Part shown: piece by piece, positions 8,496 to 16,888 of the stretch
Layout of the letters: each line of letters starts with the position of its first letter
Position numbering within the stretch: position 1 is the first letter of the stretch
Source: Mycobacterium dioxanotrophicus
GTDB lineage: Bacteria > Actinomycetota > Actinomycetes > Mycobacteriales > Mycobacteriaceae
Length of the DNA: 64,000 bases
NCBI RefSeq assembly: GCF_002157835.1
Contig: NZ_CP020809.1
Location: 1,550,001-1,614,000, forward strand
Direction of reading: 5' to 3'
Notes under the pieces: model-generated
What the model saw: only the letters and a program-made list of their open reading frames with translations
What the model was told of the DNA's origin: nothing
The model's database searches: none
Made by a program: the position numbers and the translations under genes

Positions 8496-8532
8496 CTCTG
8501 CAATGGTCGCTGTGACTGCGACCATTGCAGAG
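8496..8532. terminator. Perfect 15-bp inverted repeat between katA and kup
   Basis: CTCTGCAATGGTCGC (8496-8510) and GCGACCATTGCAGAG (8518-8532) pair perfectly around a 7-nt loop (TGTGACT). It starts 58 bp after the katA stop and ends 98 bp before the kup start. No T-run follows, so it would be an I-shaped (tail-less) terminator of the catalase operon, or an operator/5' leader hairpin of kup. I cannot decide between these. Confidence 0.6.
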
Positions 8533-8630
8533 CCGTCATCTATGACAAATCTGCTCGAGCTTCTCGTTATGCTTGCCGTGCCCAGCCGGGAGCAATCGAT
8601 CGGCGGCACCCGCTGAACGAGAGGCGCGTT

Positions 8631-10568
8631 GTGGCCCACCCGAACTCAGTCACCGACCACACGGCCTCCGCGATGGGGCAGAAAGTCACGTTCGCGGTCG
8701 TGATCTCGGCGCTCGGTGTGGTCTTCGGCGACATCGGCACCAGCCCCATCTACACCCTGCAGACGCTGTTCAATCCGGATGATCCGCACCCCGTTCCGCT
8801 CAACGACAACAATGTCTACGGCGTGGTGTCGCTGATCTTCTGGACCGTCGCGACCATCGTCACCCTGACCTACGTCATGCTCATCATGCGCGCCGACAAC
8901 AACGGCGAGGGCGGCATCATGGCGCTGATCACCCTGCTGCAGCGGTGGGGCGGCTCGGCGGGACACCGCACCGCGATGCTGCTGGCCGCTCTCGGAATCT
9001 TCGGTGCCGCACTGTTTTTCGGTGACAGCATGATCACCCCGGCCATCTCGGTACTCTCGGCGGTCGAGGGCCTCAAGGTCGTCGAACCCGGGCTGGGGGA
9101 GTGGGTGGTGCCGATCACCGCGGTGATCATCGCGGCGCTGTTCGCGGTGCAGCGGCATGGCACAGCCGTCGTCGGCCGGTTCTTCGGACCGGTCATGGTC
9201 GTGTGGTTCGTCGCGATCGGGGCATGTGGTGTGGGCGGGATCGTCACCCACCCGCAGATCCTGTGGGCGCTGTCGCCCACCTACGCGCTGGGATTTGTTC
9301 TGGGCCACTTCCACATCGCGTTCTTCGCCCTCGCGGCCGTCGTGCTCGCCGTCACCGGCGCCGAGGCGCTGTACGCCGACATGGGCCACTTTGGCCGCAA
9401 GGCCATCACCCGGGGCTGGCTGTCGCTGGTGCTGCCGGCATGCACCTTGAGTTATTTCGGGCAGGGGGCGCTGCTGATCGGTGACGAGAACAACGTCAGC
9501 GCACCGTTTTTCCTCCTCGCCCCCGAGTGGGCCAGGCTGCCGATCGTCGTGCTGGCCGCGGCGGCGACCGTCATCGCGTCGCAGGCCGTGATCACCGGGG
9601 CCTATTCGGTGGCCTCACAGGCGGCGCAACTGGGTTATCTGCCGCGGCTGCGCATCGCGCACACGTCGGCCTCCACCATCGGCCAGGTCTACGTGCCGTG
9701 GATCAACGGCGTGCTGTTCGTGGGCGTGCTGACACTGGTGTTCGCATTCCGCAGCTCCGCAGCGCTGGCGTATGCCTACGGTATGGCCGTCACCGCGACC
9801 ATCACGATCACCACCACGCTGTTCCTCTATTACGCCCGCACCCGCTGGAACACGCCGATGTGGCTCGTGGTGTTCGGCGGTGGTGGACTCCTCACAGCGG
9901 ATCTGCTGCTGTTCGCGGCCAACCTGACCAAGATCGTGCACGGCGCCTGGCTGCCGTTGCTGATCGGCGTGGTGACGTTCGCGATCATGACCACCTGGCA
10001 GCGCGGCCGTCACATCGTCACCGCAGCCCGGGAGAACGTCGAGGGGTCGCTCTCGGAGTTCATCGATGAATTGGCACGGAGTCGTCCCCCGTTGCCGCGG
10101 GTACCCGGCACTGCGGTGTTCCTCAACCGCAGCGGCAACACCGCGCCGTTGGCCATGCGCTCCAACGTCGAACACAACCACGTGCTGCACCGGCACGTCA
10201 TCATCCTGTCGCTGGACACCGAACCCATCCCGCGCGTACCGCAGGCCGAGCGCATCTCGGTCAGCGACCTGGGCCACAGCGACGACGGCATCGTGCACGT
10301 GACGGCGCGGTTCGGCTATATGGAACGGCCCAACGTGCCGGCCACGCTGCGCAAGCTCGACCCGTCACTGACCGAGGGGCCCGTCGATATCGCCGATGCG
10401 TCGTACTTCCTGTCCAAGATCGATCTGGTGGCAGGAGACGCACCCACCATGGCGCAATGGCGTAAACGGCTGTTCATCGCCACCTCCTACATCACCGCTG
10501 ATGCCGCGGCCTACTTCAAACTTCCGCTCGACCGCACGGTGATCATCGGCTCACGCATCGAGGTGTGA
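8631..10568 (+). CDS. kup: KUP-family potassium uptake permease
   Basis: A 645-residue K+/H+ symporter with a hydrophobic N-terminal two-thirds (about 12 helices) and a C-terminal soluble domain of ~170 residues. The family signature GVVFGDIGTSPIYTLQ near residue 25 and NNGEGGIMAL are present. The GTG at 8631 is preferred: ACGAGAGG lies 7 nt upstream, and the frame upstream contains a cysteine-rich non-homologous stretch. It lies between katA and the cAMP-dependent acetyltransferase on the same strand. No riboswitch was recognised in its leader. Confidence 0.93.
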   Translation: MAHPNSVTDHTASAMGQKVTFAVVISALGVVFGDIGTSPIYTLQTLFNPDDPHPVPLNDNNVYGVVSLIFWTVATIVTLTYVMLIMRADNNGEGGIMALITLLQRWGGSAGHRTAMLLAALGIFGAALFFGDSMITPAISVLSAVEGLKVVEPGLGEWVVPITAVIIAALFAVQRHGTAVVGRFFGPVMVVWFVAIGACGVGGIVTHPQILWALSPTYALGFVLGHFHIAFFALAAVVLAVTGAEALYADMGHFGRKAITRGWLSLVLPACTLSYFGQGALLIGDENNVSAPFFLLAPEWARLPIVVLAAAATVIASQAVITGAYSVASQAAQLGYLPRLRIAHTSASTIGQVYVPWINGVLFVGVLTLVFAFRSSAALAYAYGMAVTATITITTTLFLYYARTRWNTPMWLVVFGGGGLLTADLLLFAANLTKIVHGAWLPLLIGVVTFAIMTTWQRGRHIVTAARENVEGSLSEFIDELARSRPPLPRVPGTAVFLNRSGNTAPLAMRSNVEHNHVLHRHVIILSLDTEPIPRVPQAERISVSDLGHSDDGIVHVTARFGYMERPNVPATLRKLDPSLTEGPVDIADASYFLSKIDLVAGDAPTMAQWRKRLFIATSYITADAAAYFKLPLDRTVIIGSRIEV

Positions 10569-10649
10569 GTCTCGTCCGGTTTGGCCGCGTCCGACCTCGG
10601 CGCGGGGGTATCCGTCGTAGCCTGGTGCCAAGCGAGGACCGGAGGGGAC

Positions 10650-11651
10650 GTGGACGAACTGACCGGAGTCCGCGCCGACGAGTTGGCTGCTCTGGAGTTC
10701 TTCGCCGAATGCCGGCTGTCCGATCTGGCCCCGCTGGCCGCGCAGTTGCGACCGTTGACGGCGGCACCCGGCGAGGTGCTGATGCGGCAGGGCGAGCGCG
10801 CGGTGTCCTATCTGGCGATCCGCCGCGGCCGGGTGCAGGTCATCCACACCGGCGATGACGGGGTGACGATGGTTGCCGAGATCGGCCCGGGGCTCATCGT
10901 GGGCGAGATCGCTCTGCTGCGCGACGCGCCACGGTCCGCCACGGTGGTGGCGATCGAGCCGTTGATCGGCTGGGTCGGCGATCGGGATGCCTTCGCGACG
11001 CTGCTCGAACTGCCCGGCATGCTCGACAAGCTGGTGCGGATCGCGCGGCAGCGGCTGGCGGCGTTCATCACGCCGATCCCGGTCCAAGTGCGTAGCGAGG
11101 ACTGGTTTTATCTGCGTCCGGTGCTGCCCGGCGATGTGGAACGCACGCTGAATGGGCCTGTCGAGTTTTCCAGCGAAACCCTTTACCGGCGTTTCCAGTC
11201 GGTGCGTAAGCCCACCAAGGCGTTGCTGGAGTACCTGTTCGAGGTGGATTACGCCGAACACTTCGTGTGGGTGATGACCGAGGGTGCGCTTGGGCCTGTG
11301 GTGGCCGACGCCCGGTTCGTGCGCGACGAACCCGATTCGACGACGGCGGAAGTGGCTTTCACCGTCGGTGACGACTATCAAGGCCGTGGCATCGGCAGCT
11401 TTCTGATGGGCGCGCTGGTGGTCTCGGCGGGATACGTTGGCGTTGAACGTTTTACCGCCCGGGTATTGACCGACAACTACGCCATGCGGCACATCCTTGA
11501 CCGGCTCGGAGCGGTTTGGCATCGCGATGACCTGGGTGTGGTGACCACGGAAGTGGTTGTGCCACCTGCTGATTCCCTGCTGTTGCCGGCCGAGCTCGTC
11601 GAGCAGATCCGCGACGCCACCCGCCAGGTCATCCGGGCGGTGAGTCAGTGA
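10650..11651 (+). CDS. pat: cAMP-dependent protein lysine acetyltransferase (Pat/KAT)
   Basis: A 333-residue two-domain enzyme. Residues ~12-130 form a cyclic-nucleotide-binding domain with the phosphate-binding cassette GEIALLRDAPRSATV. Residues ~150-320 form a GNAT domain with the acetyl-CoA loop DDYQGRGIGSFLMG. This is the arrangement of MSMEG_5458/Rv0998, in which cAMP relieves autoinhibition and the enzyme acetylates lysines, for example on acyl-CoA synthetases and universal stress protein. The GTG at 10650 has GGAGGGG 3-9 nt upstream; the longer frame from 10581 lacks homology. It is 81 bp after kup and probably shares a transcript or carries its own promoter in that gap. Confidence 0.94.
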   Translation: MDELTGVRADELAALEFFAECRLSDLAPLAAQLRPLTAAPGEVLMRQGERAVSYLAIRRGRVQVIHTGDDGVTMVAEIGPGLIVGEIALLRDAPRSATVVAIEPLIGWVGDRDAFATLLELPGMLDKLVRIARQRLAAFITPIPVQVRSEDWFYLRPVLPGDVERTLNGPVEFSSETLYRRFQSVRKPTKALLEYLFEVDYAEHFVWVMTEGALGPVVADARFVRDEPDSTTAEVAFTVGDDYQGRGIGSFLMGALVVSAGYVGVERFTARVLTDNYAMRHILDRLGAVWHRDDLGVVTTEVVVPPADSLLLPAELVEQIRDATRQVIRAVSQ

Positions 11652-11678
11652 CGGATCGGCGGAGTGCGAGCGCCCGAG

Positions 11679-12401
11679 TCAGGGGGTGATGGTGGTCTGC
11701 TCGTCGATCACGCTGGTGGCGTCGAGCAACGCGCTCATCTGGTCCTCGAGCCCATCGGCGTTGAGCTGCAACACATACAGGCCGTCCTGGCCGGGGATCA
11801 CCACGGTCTTCTGGGCGATCACCCGCTTGGCGCCGTCACGTACGTAGCCGCCGCCGAACTGGAACGCCTGGAACCCGCCCAGCGTGCTGGCGGAGCCGTC
11901 GCCCATCGCTTCGTAGCCGGGCAGGTTCTTGATCTCGTTGGGGGCGTATTCGAGGATCTTGGCGGGGTCGACATTGCCGGTCAGCTTGGACATCAGCGCG
12001 ATGACCGACGGCGGATCCGCCGCATACTCGGGGTCGTCGGACACGATGGCGCCCCAGGCCCAGTCCGGCGTCTTGTCCCCGGCCAGCGACCAGCCTGGCG
12101 GAACCGGCAGATTCAGTGCCGGCGTGCCCGGATCACCTTGGTGGACTGCGGTTTCGACGAGGTTGTTGTCCCGGATGTAGTCGACGATGGTGTAGTTCGG
12201 ACCTGCCGTGGCCGTCGGCGAGGTCGCGTCGTGCATACCCTTCTTCGCGGCCGCCGTCGTCGTGGTCGTCGTGGCACTGCTCTCCGTCGACTTCGACGTA
12301 CTGGTGTCCTGTGCTTTGTCGGAACCGCAGCCGGCCAGCGAGATCGCGAGCGCCACGATGGCGACGCCGCCGGCCCGCAGGGACCGTGAAATCGAGGTCA
12401 T
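11679..12401 (-). CDS. LpqN/LpqT-family lipoprotein
   Basis: A 240-residue exported lipoprotein: signal peptide with lipobox SLAGC (Cys about 25), a Thr/Ser-rich linker, then a ~170-residue beta-rich domain (LNLPVPPGWSL, YVLQLNADGLEDQM) of the mycobacterial LpqN/LpqT family. A second member, the syntenic lpqT, lies at 41749-42399. It converges with the acetyltransferase gene, with 27 bp between the stops. The family's molecular role is unclear; some members bind cell-envelope transport proteins. Confidence 0.82.
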   Translation of the reverse strand: MTSISRSLRAGGVAIVALAISLAGCGSDKAQDTSTSKSTESSATTTTTTAAAKKGMHDATSPTATAGPNYTIVDYIRDNNLVETAVHQGDPGTPALNLPVPPGWSLAGDKTPDWAWGAIVSDDPEYAADPPSVIALMSKLTGNVDPAKILEYAPNEIKNLPGYEAMGDGSASTLGGFQAFQFGGGYVRDGAKRVIAQKTVVIPGQDGLYVLQLNADGLEDQMSALLDATSVIDEQTTITP

Positions 12402-12713
12402 CAGCTATCCCATCGGTTGGTCGGCATCACGCTGCCGGGCAACGGTCGCCCTTTGGACACGGATTGCACCACAGAACGGGTTGACGTGCGGCGGCATTCG
12501 GCATTTGCCGTGCAGCGATTTCACAGCTTAGGTTGCCTACGCAAGAATTTTTCCTTGCGTAGGCAACGATTTCTCCGGCCGTGCTTTTCGATTCCAAGTG
12601 ACGTTGGCCACGCCGGTGCAAAAACCGACGCTGGCCTGCCGTTGTAATTGGGCTCGCTCTAACTGCGTGAGTCTGTGCGACGCGGCTGGCGTCGGCTCAG
12701 TTCCGTACCGCCA
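12402..12713. other. Intergenic stretch with one strong hairpin
   Basis: The 312-bp gap between two minus-strand genes holds no credible CDS; the short open frames lack RBS and family features. Its only clear structure is the 36-bp inverted repeat at 12532-12567. Base composition is lower in G+C than in the flanking genes. It should contain the promoter of the lipoprotein gene that starts at 12401. Confidence 0.6.
12532..12567. terminator. Perfect 14-bp inverted repeat with AATTTTTC loop
   Basis: GTTGCCTACGCAAG (12532-12545) pairs perfectly with CTTGCGTAGGCAAC (12554-12567) across an 8-nt A/T loop. It lies 130 bp upstream of the lipoprotein start and 147 bp downstream of the small secreted protein gene, both on the minus strand. 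No T-run follows. It could be a tail-less terminator for the small gene or a binding site; the very A/T-rich loop is unusual. Confidence 0.55.
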
Positions 12714-12965
12714 TCAGCACCTCGCGGTGAGCAGCACCGTCTGGCTGACCACGGTGGCCGGTTGCACCGAGCGCACCGTGCACCGGTCGAGTGGAGCGGG
12801 ACCCTGCCTGGTCAACACCACGTGATAGCCATTGCGTTCCAGCTCAGTCACGGTGTCCTGCGCGGACCCGACACCCGACGGCGCAGCCATTGCCGGCGCT
12901 GCGAGACCGAGCGTGAACGCGGACAGCGCGCCACCGGTGATCGTCGCATATGCCAACCCATACAC
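12714..12965 (-). CDS. Small secreted protein
   Basis: An 83-residue protein with an N-terminal signal peptide (hydrophobic stretch TITGGALSAFTLGLAAP, cleavage expected after AMA). The ~54-residue mature domain has the pattern DTVTELERNGYHVVLTRQG, PLDRCTV and a terminal Cys, which could form one disulfide. A purine-rich GGGAAGGCAAG site lies upstream of the ATG. Similar short exported proteins occur in several copies in mycobacterial genomes, as far as I recall. No function can be assigned. Confidence 0.72.
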   Translation of the reverse strand: MYGLAYATITGGALSAFTLGLAAPAMAAPSGVGSAQDTVTELERNGYHVVLTRQGPAPLDRCTVRSVQPATVVSQTVLLTARC

Positions 12966-13025
12966 TGTCTTGCCTTCCCGAGTTTTGTCGTCGATTGAGC
13001 GCTCACTATGTCCAAACCGCCCGCG

Positions 13026-13042
13026 GTGGAGTTAAATTCCAC
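13026..13042. promoter_or_regulatory. 17-bp palindrome in a divergent gap
   Basis: GTGGAGTTAAATTCCAC matches its own reverse complement at 14 of 17 positions (outer GTGGA/TCCAC perfect). It sits between the divergent small secreted protein (start 12965) and a lipoprotein (start 13106), where an operator would be expected. No regulator gene is adjacent. Confidence 0.4.
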
Positions 13043-13105
13043 TGAATCCCAACAGTTGTCGGTGATTCACGACCCAAAAATGAGTTGACAGCCGTGCTAA
13101 ACAAA

Positions 13106-13768
13106 ATGCTTGTGCGCAATGTCACGGCCGCAGCGGCGGTGACATGGTGTGCGGCGGCATGTACCGGGTCGCCCGAGTCGAGCGCGCCGGCCTCCTCGAC
13201 GACAGTGGCCGCAGCCACAGTGAATCCCGTGCGGATCGACCGCGTGCGCCAAGATCTCCCGCCGGGCTACGACGTCGCCCCAATTGACAAGCGCATCACA
13301 CCGATTGCCCTGTGGGGGTTCGGGTCACAGTGGACGGCCGACCCGCCGCAGTGCTCGGCGTGGGCCGCCCCGGAGGTAGATCCGGCCACTGCCCGCGGTT
13401 GGTCGGGTTCGGGCCCGGGCGGAATCGTCTATGCCGTCGTCGCCCGGGCAACGGCGGAACTTGATCTGGCGCTCGGCGAGCAGTGCGGGGAATGGGCGCT
13501 GCGCGGTGGGCATAGTCAGGGCACGGTGATGACCGTCGCCGCGCCGGCCATCCCCGACGCCGTCACCACCGGCATGACGACCGTGATCTCGACTGTCGTC
13601 GAAGGCGGCAACGAAACCCGTTCGCACGCCGACACGTTCACCGCTGATTTGGGTGAGTTTCACTGCTTCGTCACGATCGTCACCGACCCGGGCTCCCCGG
13701 TCCCGCCGCTCGGCCCGGAGTACGCCGCGGATCTGTTGGTGAAAACGGTGTCGGCGATACGCGGCTGA
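13106..13768 (+). CDS. Lipoprotein of unknown function (first of a tandem pair)
   Basis: A 220-residue exported protein with a signal peptide and lipobox AAAC within the first ~22 residues, a Ser/Ala/Thr-rich linker and a ~170-residue domain with several Cys (PPQCSAW, GEQCGEW, GEFHCFV). It ends LLVKTVSAIRG, very like the LLTAAVAAVRG end of the next gene, which suggests an old tandem duplication. ATG 13106 is chosen; TTG 13085 and GTG 13094 are in frame and possible. The fold resembles the extracellular sensor-type domains of mycobacterial lipoproteins (DUF5642-like), but this assignment is tentative. Confidence 0.68.
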   Translation: MLVRNVTAAAAVTWCAAACTGSPESSAPASSTTVAAATVNPVRIDRVRQDLPPGYDVAPIDKRITPIALWGFGSQWTADPPQCSAWAAPEVDPATARGWSGSGPGGIVYAVVARATAELDLALGEQCGEWALRGGHSQGTVMTVAAPAIPDAVTTGMTTVISTVVEGGNETRSHADTFTADLGEFHCFVTIVTDPGSPVPPLGPEYAADLLVKTVSAIRG

Positions 13769-13796
13769 ACCGGTCGCGCCCGGTAAGTTGGCAGCG

Positions 13797-14471
13797 ATGC
13801 CGAACCGGAACGTGATACCTGTCATCGTGGGCACTGCTGCCAGTGCCTGCGCTTTGGTGGCCTGCAGTCACTCGGACAAGCCGGCGTACCCCAACGCCAA
13901 CATCGCCAACGTGACCCAGGTGAAGACCGACTTCGGCCCCGATTTCAAGGTCAAGGACGTCGCGCCGACGGGGATCGACCCGAAACTGCTGGCGCCGCAG
14001 AAGATACCGCCGGGGATGACCTTCGAGCCCGCCGAATGCTCGAAGTTCGCCGAAGGCCAGACGTTTCCCGCGGGTTTGAAGGGCAACATGGCGGCCTCGG
14101 TGGCAGAGGGCGCGGGCCAGCGGTTCATCGTGCTGGCCGTGGAAACCTCCCAACCCATCCCGGTGAACGATCCCGGTGACTCCTGCAAGCAGGTGAAGTT
14201 CGCCGGACCGGGCTCACGCGGCCAGGTCGACGTGGTCGAGGCACCCAAGATCGACGGCATTCCGACCCTCGGCACGCACCGCGTGGTGCAGACCTCGGTG
14301 CAGGGGCACTCCCGCACCGGGGAGCTGTACAACTACGTGGCGAGTTTCGGGCCGTACCTGGTGATCGTCACCGCCAACCCGCTGGTGCTTCCGGACAAAC
14401 CGGTCACGCCCGTCGACACCGGGAAAGCCCGCGACCTGCTGACCGCCGCGGTCGCCGCCGTCAGAGGCTGA
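13797..14471 (+). CDS. Lipoprotein of unknown function (second of a tandem pair)
   Basis: A 224-residue lipoprotein with signal peptide and lipobox (ALVAC, about residue 22). The mature domain carries FEPAECSKFAEGQTFP and DSCKQVKFAG, spacing its cysteines as in the gene 28 bp upstream. It corresponds by position to Rv0999. ATG 13797 is preferred over TTG 13788. Surface exposure is expected; the ligand or partner is unknown. Confidence 0.72.
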   Translation: MPNRNVIPVIVGTAASACALVACSHSDKPAYPNANIANVTQVKTDFGPDFKVKDVAPTGIDPKLLAPQKIPPGMTFEPAECSKFAEGQTFPAGLKGNMAASVAEGAGQRFIVLAVETSQPIPVNDPGDSCKQVKFAGPGSRGQVDVVEAPKIDGIPTLGTHRVVQTSVQGHSRTGELYNYVASFGPYLVIVTANPLVLPDKPVTPVDTGKARDLLTAAVAAVRG

Positions 14472-14505
14472 TTTGCTCCTCACGTGCGCGACGCTGATCA
14501 GCGCC

Positions 14506-15102
14506 TCAGTGCACGCCGTGCGGCCGGAACTGGATACTGATCCGCGGTCCGACCAGCCTGCTGGTCTTCGGTATCGAATGCTCCCAGGTGCGCTGGCACG
14601 AGCCGCCCATCACCAGCAGATCGCCGTGCCGGTGCTGTAACCGCAGGGCATGCCCGCCGCCGCGCGGGCGTAGCGCGAAAACCCTTGTCGCACCGAGGCA
14701 TACGATGGCCACCATGGTGTCCTCGGTACGGCCGCGGCCGATGGTGTCCCCGTGCCACGCCACGCTGTCGTTGCCGTCGCGGTACATGCACAGCCCGGCG
14801 GTCGTGAACGGCTCGCCGAGTTCCCCGCCGTAGGTGTCGTTGAGCCGGCGGCGGATCTGCTTGAGCCGCGGATGTGGCACCGGTTCGTTGACCAAATGGT
14901 GAAAGCTCACCAGTCGAGGTACGTCGACCACCCGGTCGTACATCTTGCGCTGCTCGGTGCGCCACGGGATGGTGTCCATCAGTTCTTCGAACAGCGAATC
15001 CGCGTCGGGCAGCCAACCGGAACGCAGCTCCACCCAGGCCCCATTGTCGAGTCTGCGACGTTCCGCGTGCTCGAACAGCGAGCCTTGCAGCGCCAGCTCC
15101 AT
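14506..15102 (-). CDS. AlkB-like Fe(II)/2-oxoglutarate dioxygenase
   Basis: A 198-residue protein of the AlkB/ALKBH2-3 family, which oxidatively removes alkyl groups from DNA or RNA bases. The iron ligands are visible as HGD (in VAWHGDTIGRG) and the distal His in CQRTWEHSIPK, and the 2-oxoglutarate-binding Arg pair lies in PRISIQFRPH. It matches the Rv1000c position. There is no N-terminal Ada-type domain, and no ada/alkA partner is adjacent, so its regulation is separate from the classical adaptive-response operon. Confidence 0.88.
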   Translation of the reverse strand: MELALQGSLFEHAERRRLDNGAWVELRSGWLPDADSLFEELMDTIPWRTEQRKMYDRVVDVPRLVSFHHLVNEPVPHPRLKQIRRRLNDTYGGELGEPFTTAGLCMYRDGNDSVAWHGDTIGRGRTEDTMVAIVCLGATRVFALRPRGGGHALRLQHRHGDLLVMGGSCQRTWEHSIPKTSRLVGPRISIQFRPHGVH

Positions 15103-15135
15103 GGCCGCGAGTGTATCGCACAGACGTTCGATGCG

Positions 15136-15567
15136 TCAGAGGCGCGAGGCTCCCGGGCCCTGCTCGGCCAACACGTCCCCAGGGTTGGTCAGCAGGCAGG
15201 TTTTCAGGCTCAGACAGCCGCAGCCGATGCAGCCGGTCAGATTGTCCCGCAAGCGTTGTAGATGCAGGATGCGGTCGTCGAGATCCTGGCGCCAGCCCGC
15301 CGAGAGCTTGGCCCAGTCCTTGCTGGTGGGCACTCGATCGGTGGGCAGGGTCGCGAGCGCTTCGCGGATCCGGGCCAATGGGATGCCGAGGCGCTGCGAC
15401 ATCCTGATGAATGCCACCCGGCGCAGCGTCTCGCGCGCGTAGCGGCGCTGATTGCCCGAGGTGCGGCGGCTGTGGATGAGCCCTTCACGTTCGTAGAAGT
15501 GCAGGGCCGATACGGCCACGCCGCTACGGTGGGCCATCTCGCCGGGAGTCAGCTCGTGCGTGTCCAT
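15136..15567 (-). CDS. soxR: Redox-sensing MerR-family activator SoxR
   Basis: A 143-residue SoxR: N-terminal MerR winged helix ([23 protein letters not shown], then [10 protein letters not shown]), a dimerisation helix, and the [2Fe-2S] signature [12 protein letters not shown] near residue 113. The length is normal. In actinobacteria SoxR responds to redox-active compounds and drives small regulons rather than SoxS. It is divergent from arcA, with a candidate SoxR box between them. Confidence 0.92.
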   Translation of the reverse strand: MDTHELTPGEMAHRSGVAVSALHFYEREGLIHSRRTSGNQRRYARETLRRVAFIRMSQRLGIPLARIREALATLPTDRVPTSKDWAKLSAGWRQDLDDRILHLQRLRDNLTGCIGCGCLSLKTCLLTNPGDVLAEQGPGASRL

Positions 15568-15570
15568 GAC

Positions 15571-15590
15571 ACCTAAACCCTACTTGAGGT
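15571..15590. promoter_or_regulatory. Candidate SoxR box
   Basis: The 20-bp sequence ACCTAAACCCTACTTGAGGT is an imperfect dyad; its right half ACTTGAGGT matches the actinobacterial SoxR half-site (ACCTCAAGT on the other strand) and the left half shares ACCTxAA. It lies 4 bp from the soxR start and 26 bp from the arcA start, so it could serve either gene. Confidence 0.45.
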
Positions 15591-15615
15591 GGCCGTTGGG
15601 TTTAACGTTCTCGTT

Positions 15616-16821
15616 GTGGCTGATGTGGTGCTGGGCTCCAACTCCGAAGTAGGCACGCTGCGGGTCGCCATCCTGCACCGGCCGGGCCCCGAACTGCAGC
15701 GGTTGACTCCGCGCAACAACGACGCGCTGCTGTTCGACGGCGTGCCGTGGGTTCCCCGGGCGCAGCAGGAGCACGATGCGTTCGCCGATCTGCTGCGATC
15801 GCGCGGTGTCGAGGTGCTGCTGCTGGCCGACCTGCTCACCGAAGCGCTCGCCAGCGGTGCGGCCCGGATGCACGGCATATCGGCAGCGGTCGACGGCCGC
15901 CGACTGGGTCTGCCGCTGGCACATGAGCTTTCGGCATACTTGCGGACCCTGGACCCCGCGGCGCTGGCGCACGTGCTGATGGCGGGGATGACGTTCAACG
16001 AATTGCCCTTCAGCGAAGCCGAGATCTCACTGGTGCGTCGGATGCACCACGGCGGAGACTTCGTCATCGACCCGCTGCCCAATCTGCTGTTCACCCGGGA
16101 CTCGTCGTTCTGGATCGGGCCGCGGGTCGCCATCACCTCGCTGGCGCTGCCCGCGCGGGCCCGCGAGACCTCCCTGACCGACGTCATCTACGCGCACCAT
16201 CCGCGATTCCTCGGGGTGCGGCGAGCCTACGAATCCCGCTCGGCACCCGTCGAAGGTGGCGATGTGCTGCTGCTGGCGCCCGGTGTCGTCGCGGTCGGGG
16301 TGGGGGAGCGCACGACGCCTGCCGGGGCGGAAGCATTGGCGCGCAGTCTCTTCGACGACGACCTCGCGCACACGGTCCTCGCGGTGCCGATCGCGCAGGA
16401 GCGGGCCCAGATGCACCTGGACACCGTGTGCACCATGGTCGACGTGGACGCGGTGGTGATGTACCCGAACATCGTCGACTCGTTGTCCGCGTTCACCATT
16501 CACCGCGAGGACCGTGGCGTGCGCATCGACGACGCGGTGCCGTTCGTGCAGGCCGCCGCCGAGGCGATGGGCATCGACAAACTGCGGGTCATCGACACCG
16601 GGCTGGACCCCGTCACTGCCGAGCGCGAGCAATGGGACGACGGCAACAACACCCTGGCCGTCGCGCCGGGTGTGGTGGTGGCCTACGAGCGCAATGTCGA
16701 AACGAATGCGCGGCTTGCCGATTCCGGCATCGAGGTGCTGGCCATCGCGGCCTCGGAGCTGGGCACCGGCCGCGGCGGGCCACGCTGCATGTCATGCCCG
16801 GCCGCCCGGGACCCCATCTAG
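15616..16821 (+). CDS. arcA: Arginine deiminase
   Basis: A 401-residue enzyme hydrolysing arginine to citrulline and ammonia. The family residues are in place: [14 protein letters not shown] (catalytic Asp), [12 protein letters not shown] (catalytic His) and the nucleophile Cys in [11 protein letters not shown] at the C-terminus. GTG 15616 or 15625 are the likely starts; the frame opens at 15589 but the extra residues are not family-like. No arcB or arcC lies nearby, so this is not a full energy-yielding arginine deiminase pathway here. Position equals Rv1001. It ends directly at a palindromic repeat. Confidence 0.93.
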   Translation: MADVVLGSNSEVGTLRVAILHRPGPELQRLTPRNNDALLFDGVPWVPRAQQEHDAFADLLRSRGVEVLLLADLLTEALASGAARMHGISAAVDGRRLGLPLAHELSAYLRTLDPAALAHVLMAGMTFNELPFSEAEISLVRRMHHGGDFVIDPLPNLLFTRDSSFWIGPRVAITSLALPARARETSLTDVIYAHHPRFLGVRRAYESRSAPVEGGDVLLLAPGVVAVGVGERTTPAGAEALARSLFDDDLAHTVLAVPIAQERAQMHLDTVCTMVDVDAVVMYPNIVDSLSAFTIHREDRGVRIDDAVPFVQAAAEAMGIDKLRVIDTGLDPVTAEREQWDDGNNTLAVAPGVVVAYERNVETNARLADSGIEVLAIAASELGTGRGGPRCMSCPAARDPI

Positions 16822-16888
16822 GGCGTTGAGATTGCGCAGAGGGCTGTGGTCCACGCGCATTCACGACCCTGCGCGCAATCTCAACGCC
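16822..16888. repeat. Palindromic repeat, family 1 copy B
   Basis: Perfect 16-bp outer arms GGCGTTGAGATTGCGC (16822-16837) and GCGCAATCTCAACGCC (16873-16888) enclose GTGG/CCAC and a CACGACCCTG segment shared with copy C. The element begins at the base after the arcA stop, and its right half encodes the last ~9 residues and the stop of the neighbouring minus-strand nuclease-like gene. Confidence 0.8.

Noticed and set aside
8439..8630. c-di-AMP (ydaO-type) riboswitch upstream of kup
   Set aside because: Only one simple perfect hairpin is visible; the conserved junction sequences of that riboswitch class were not found.
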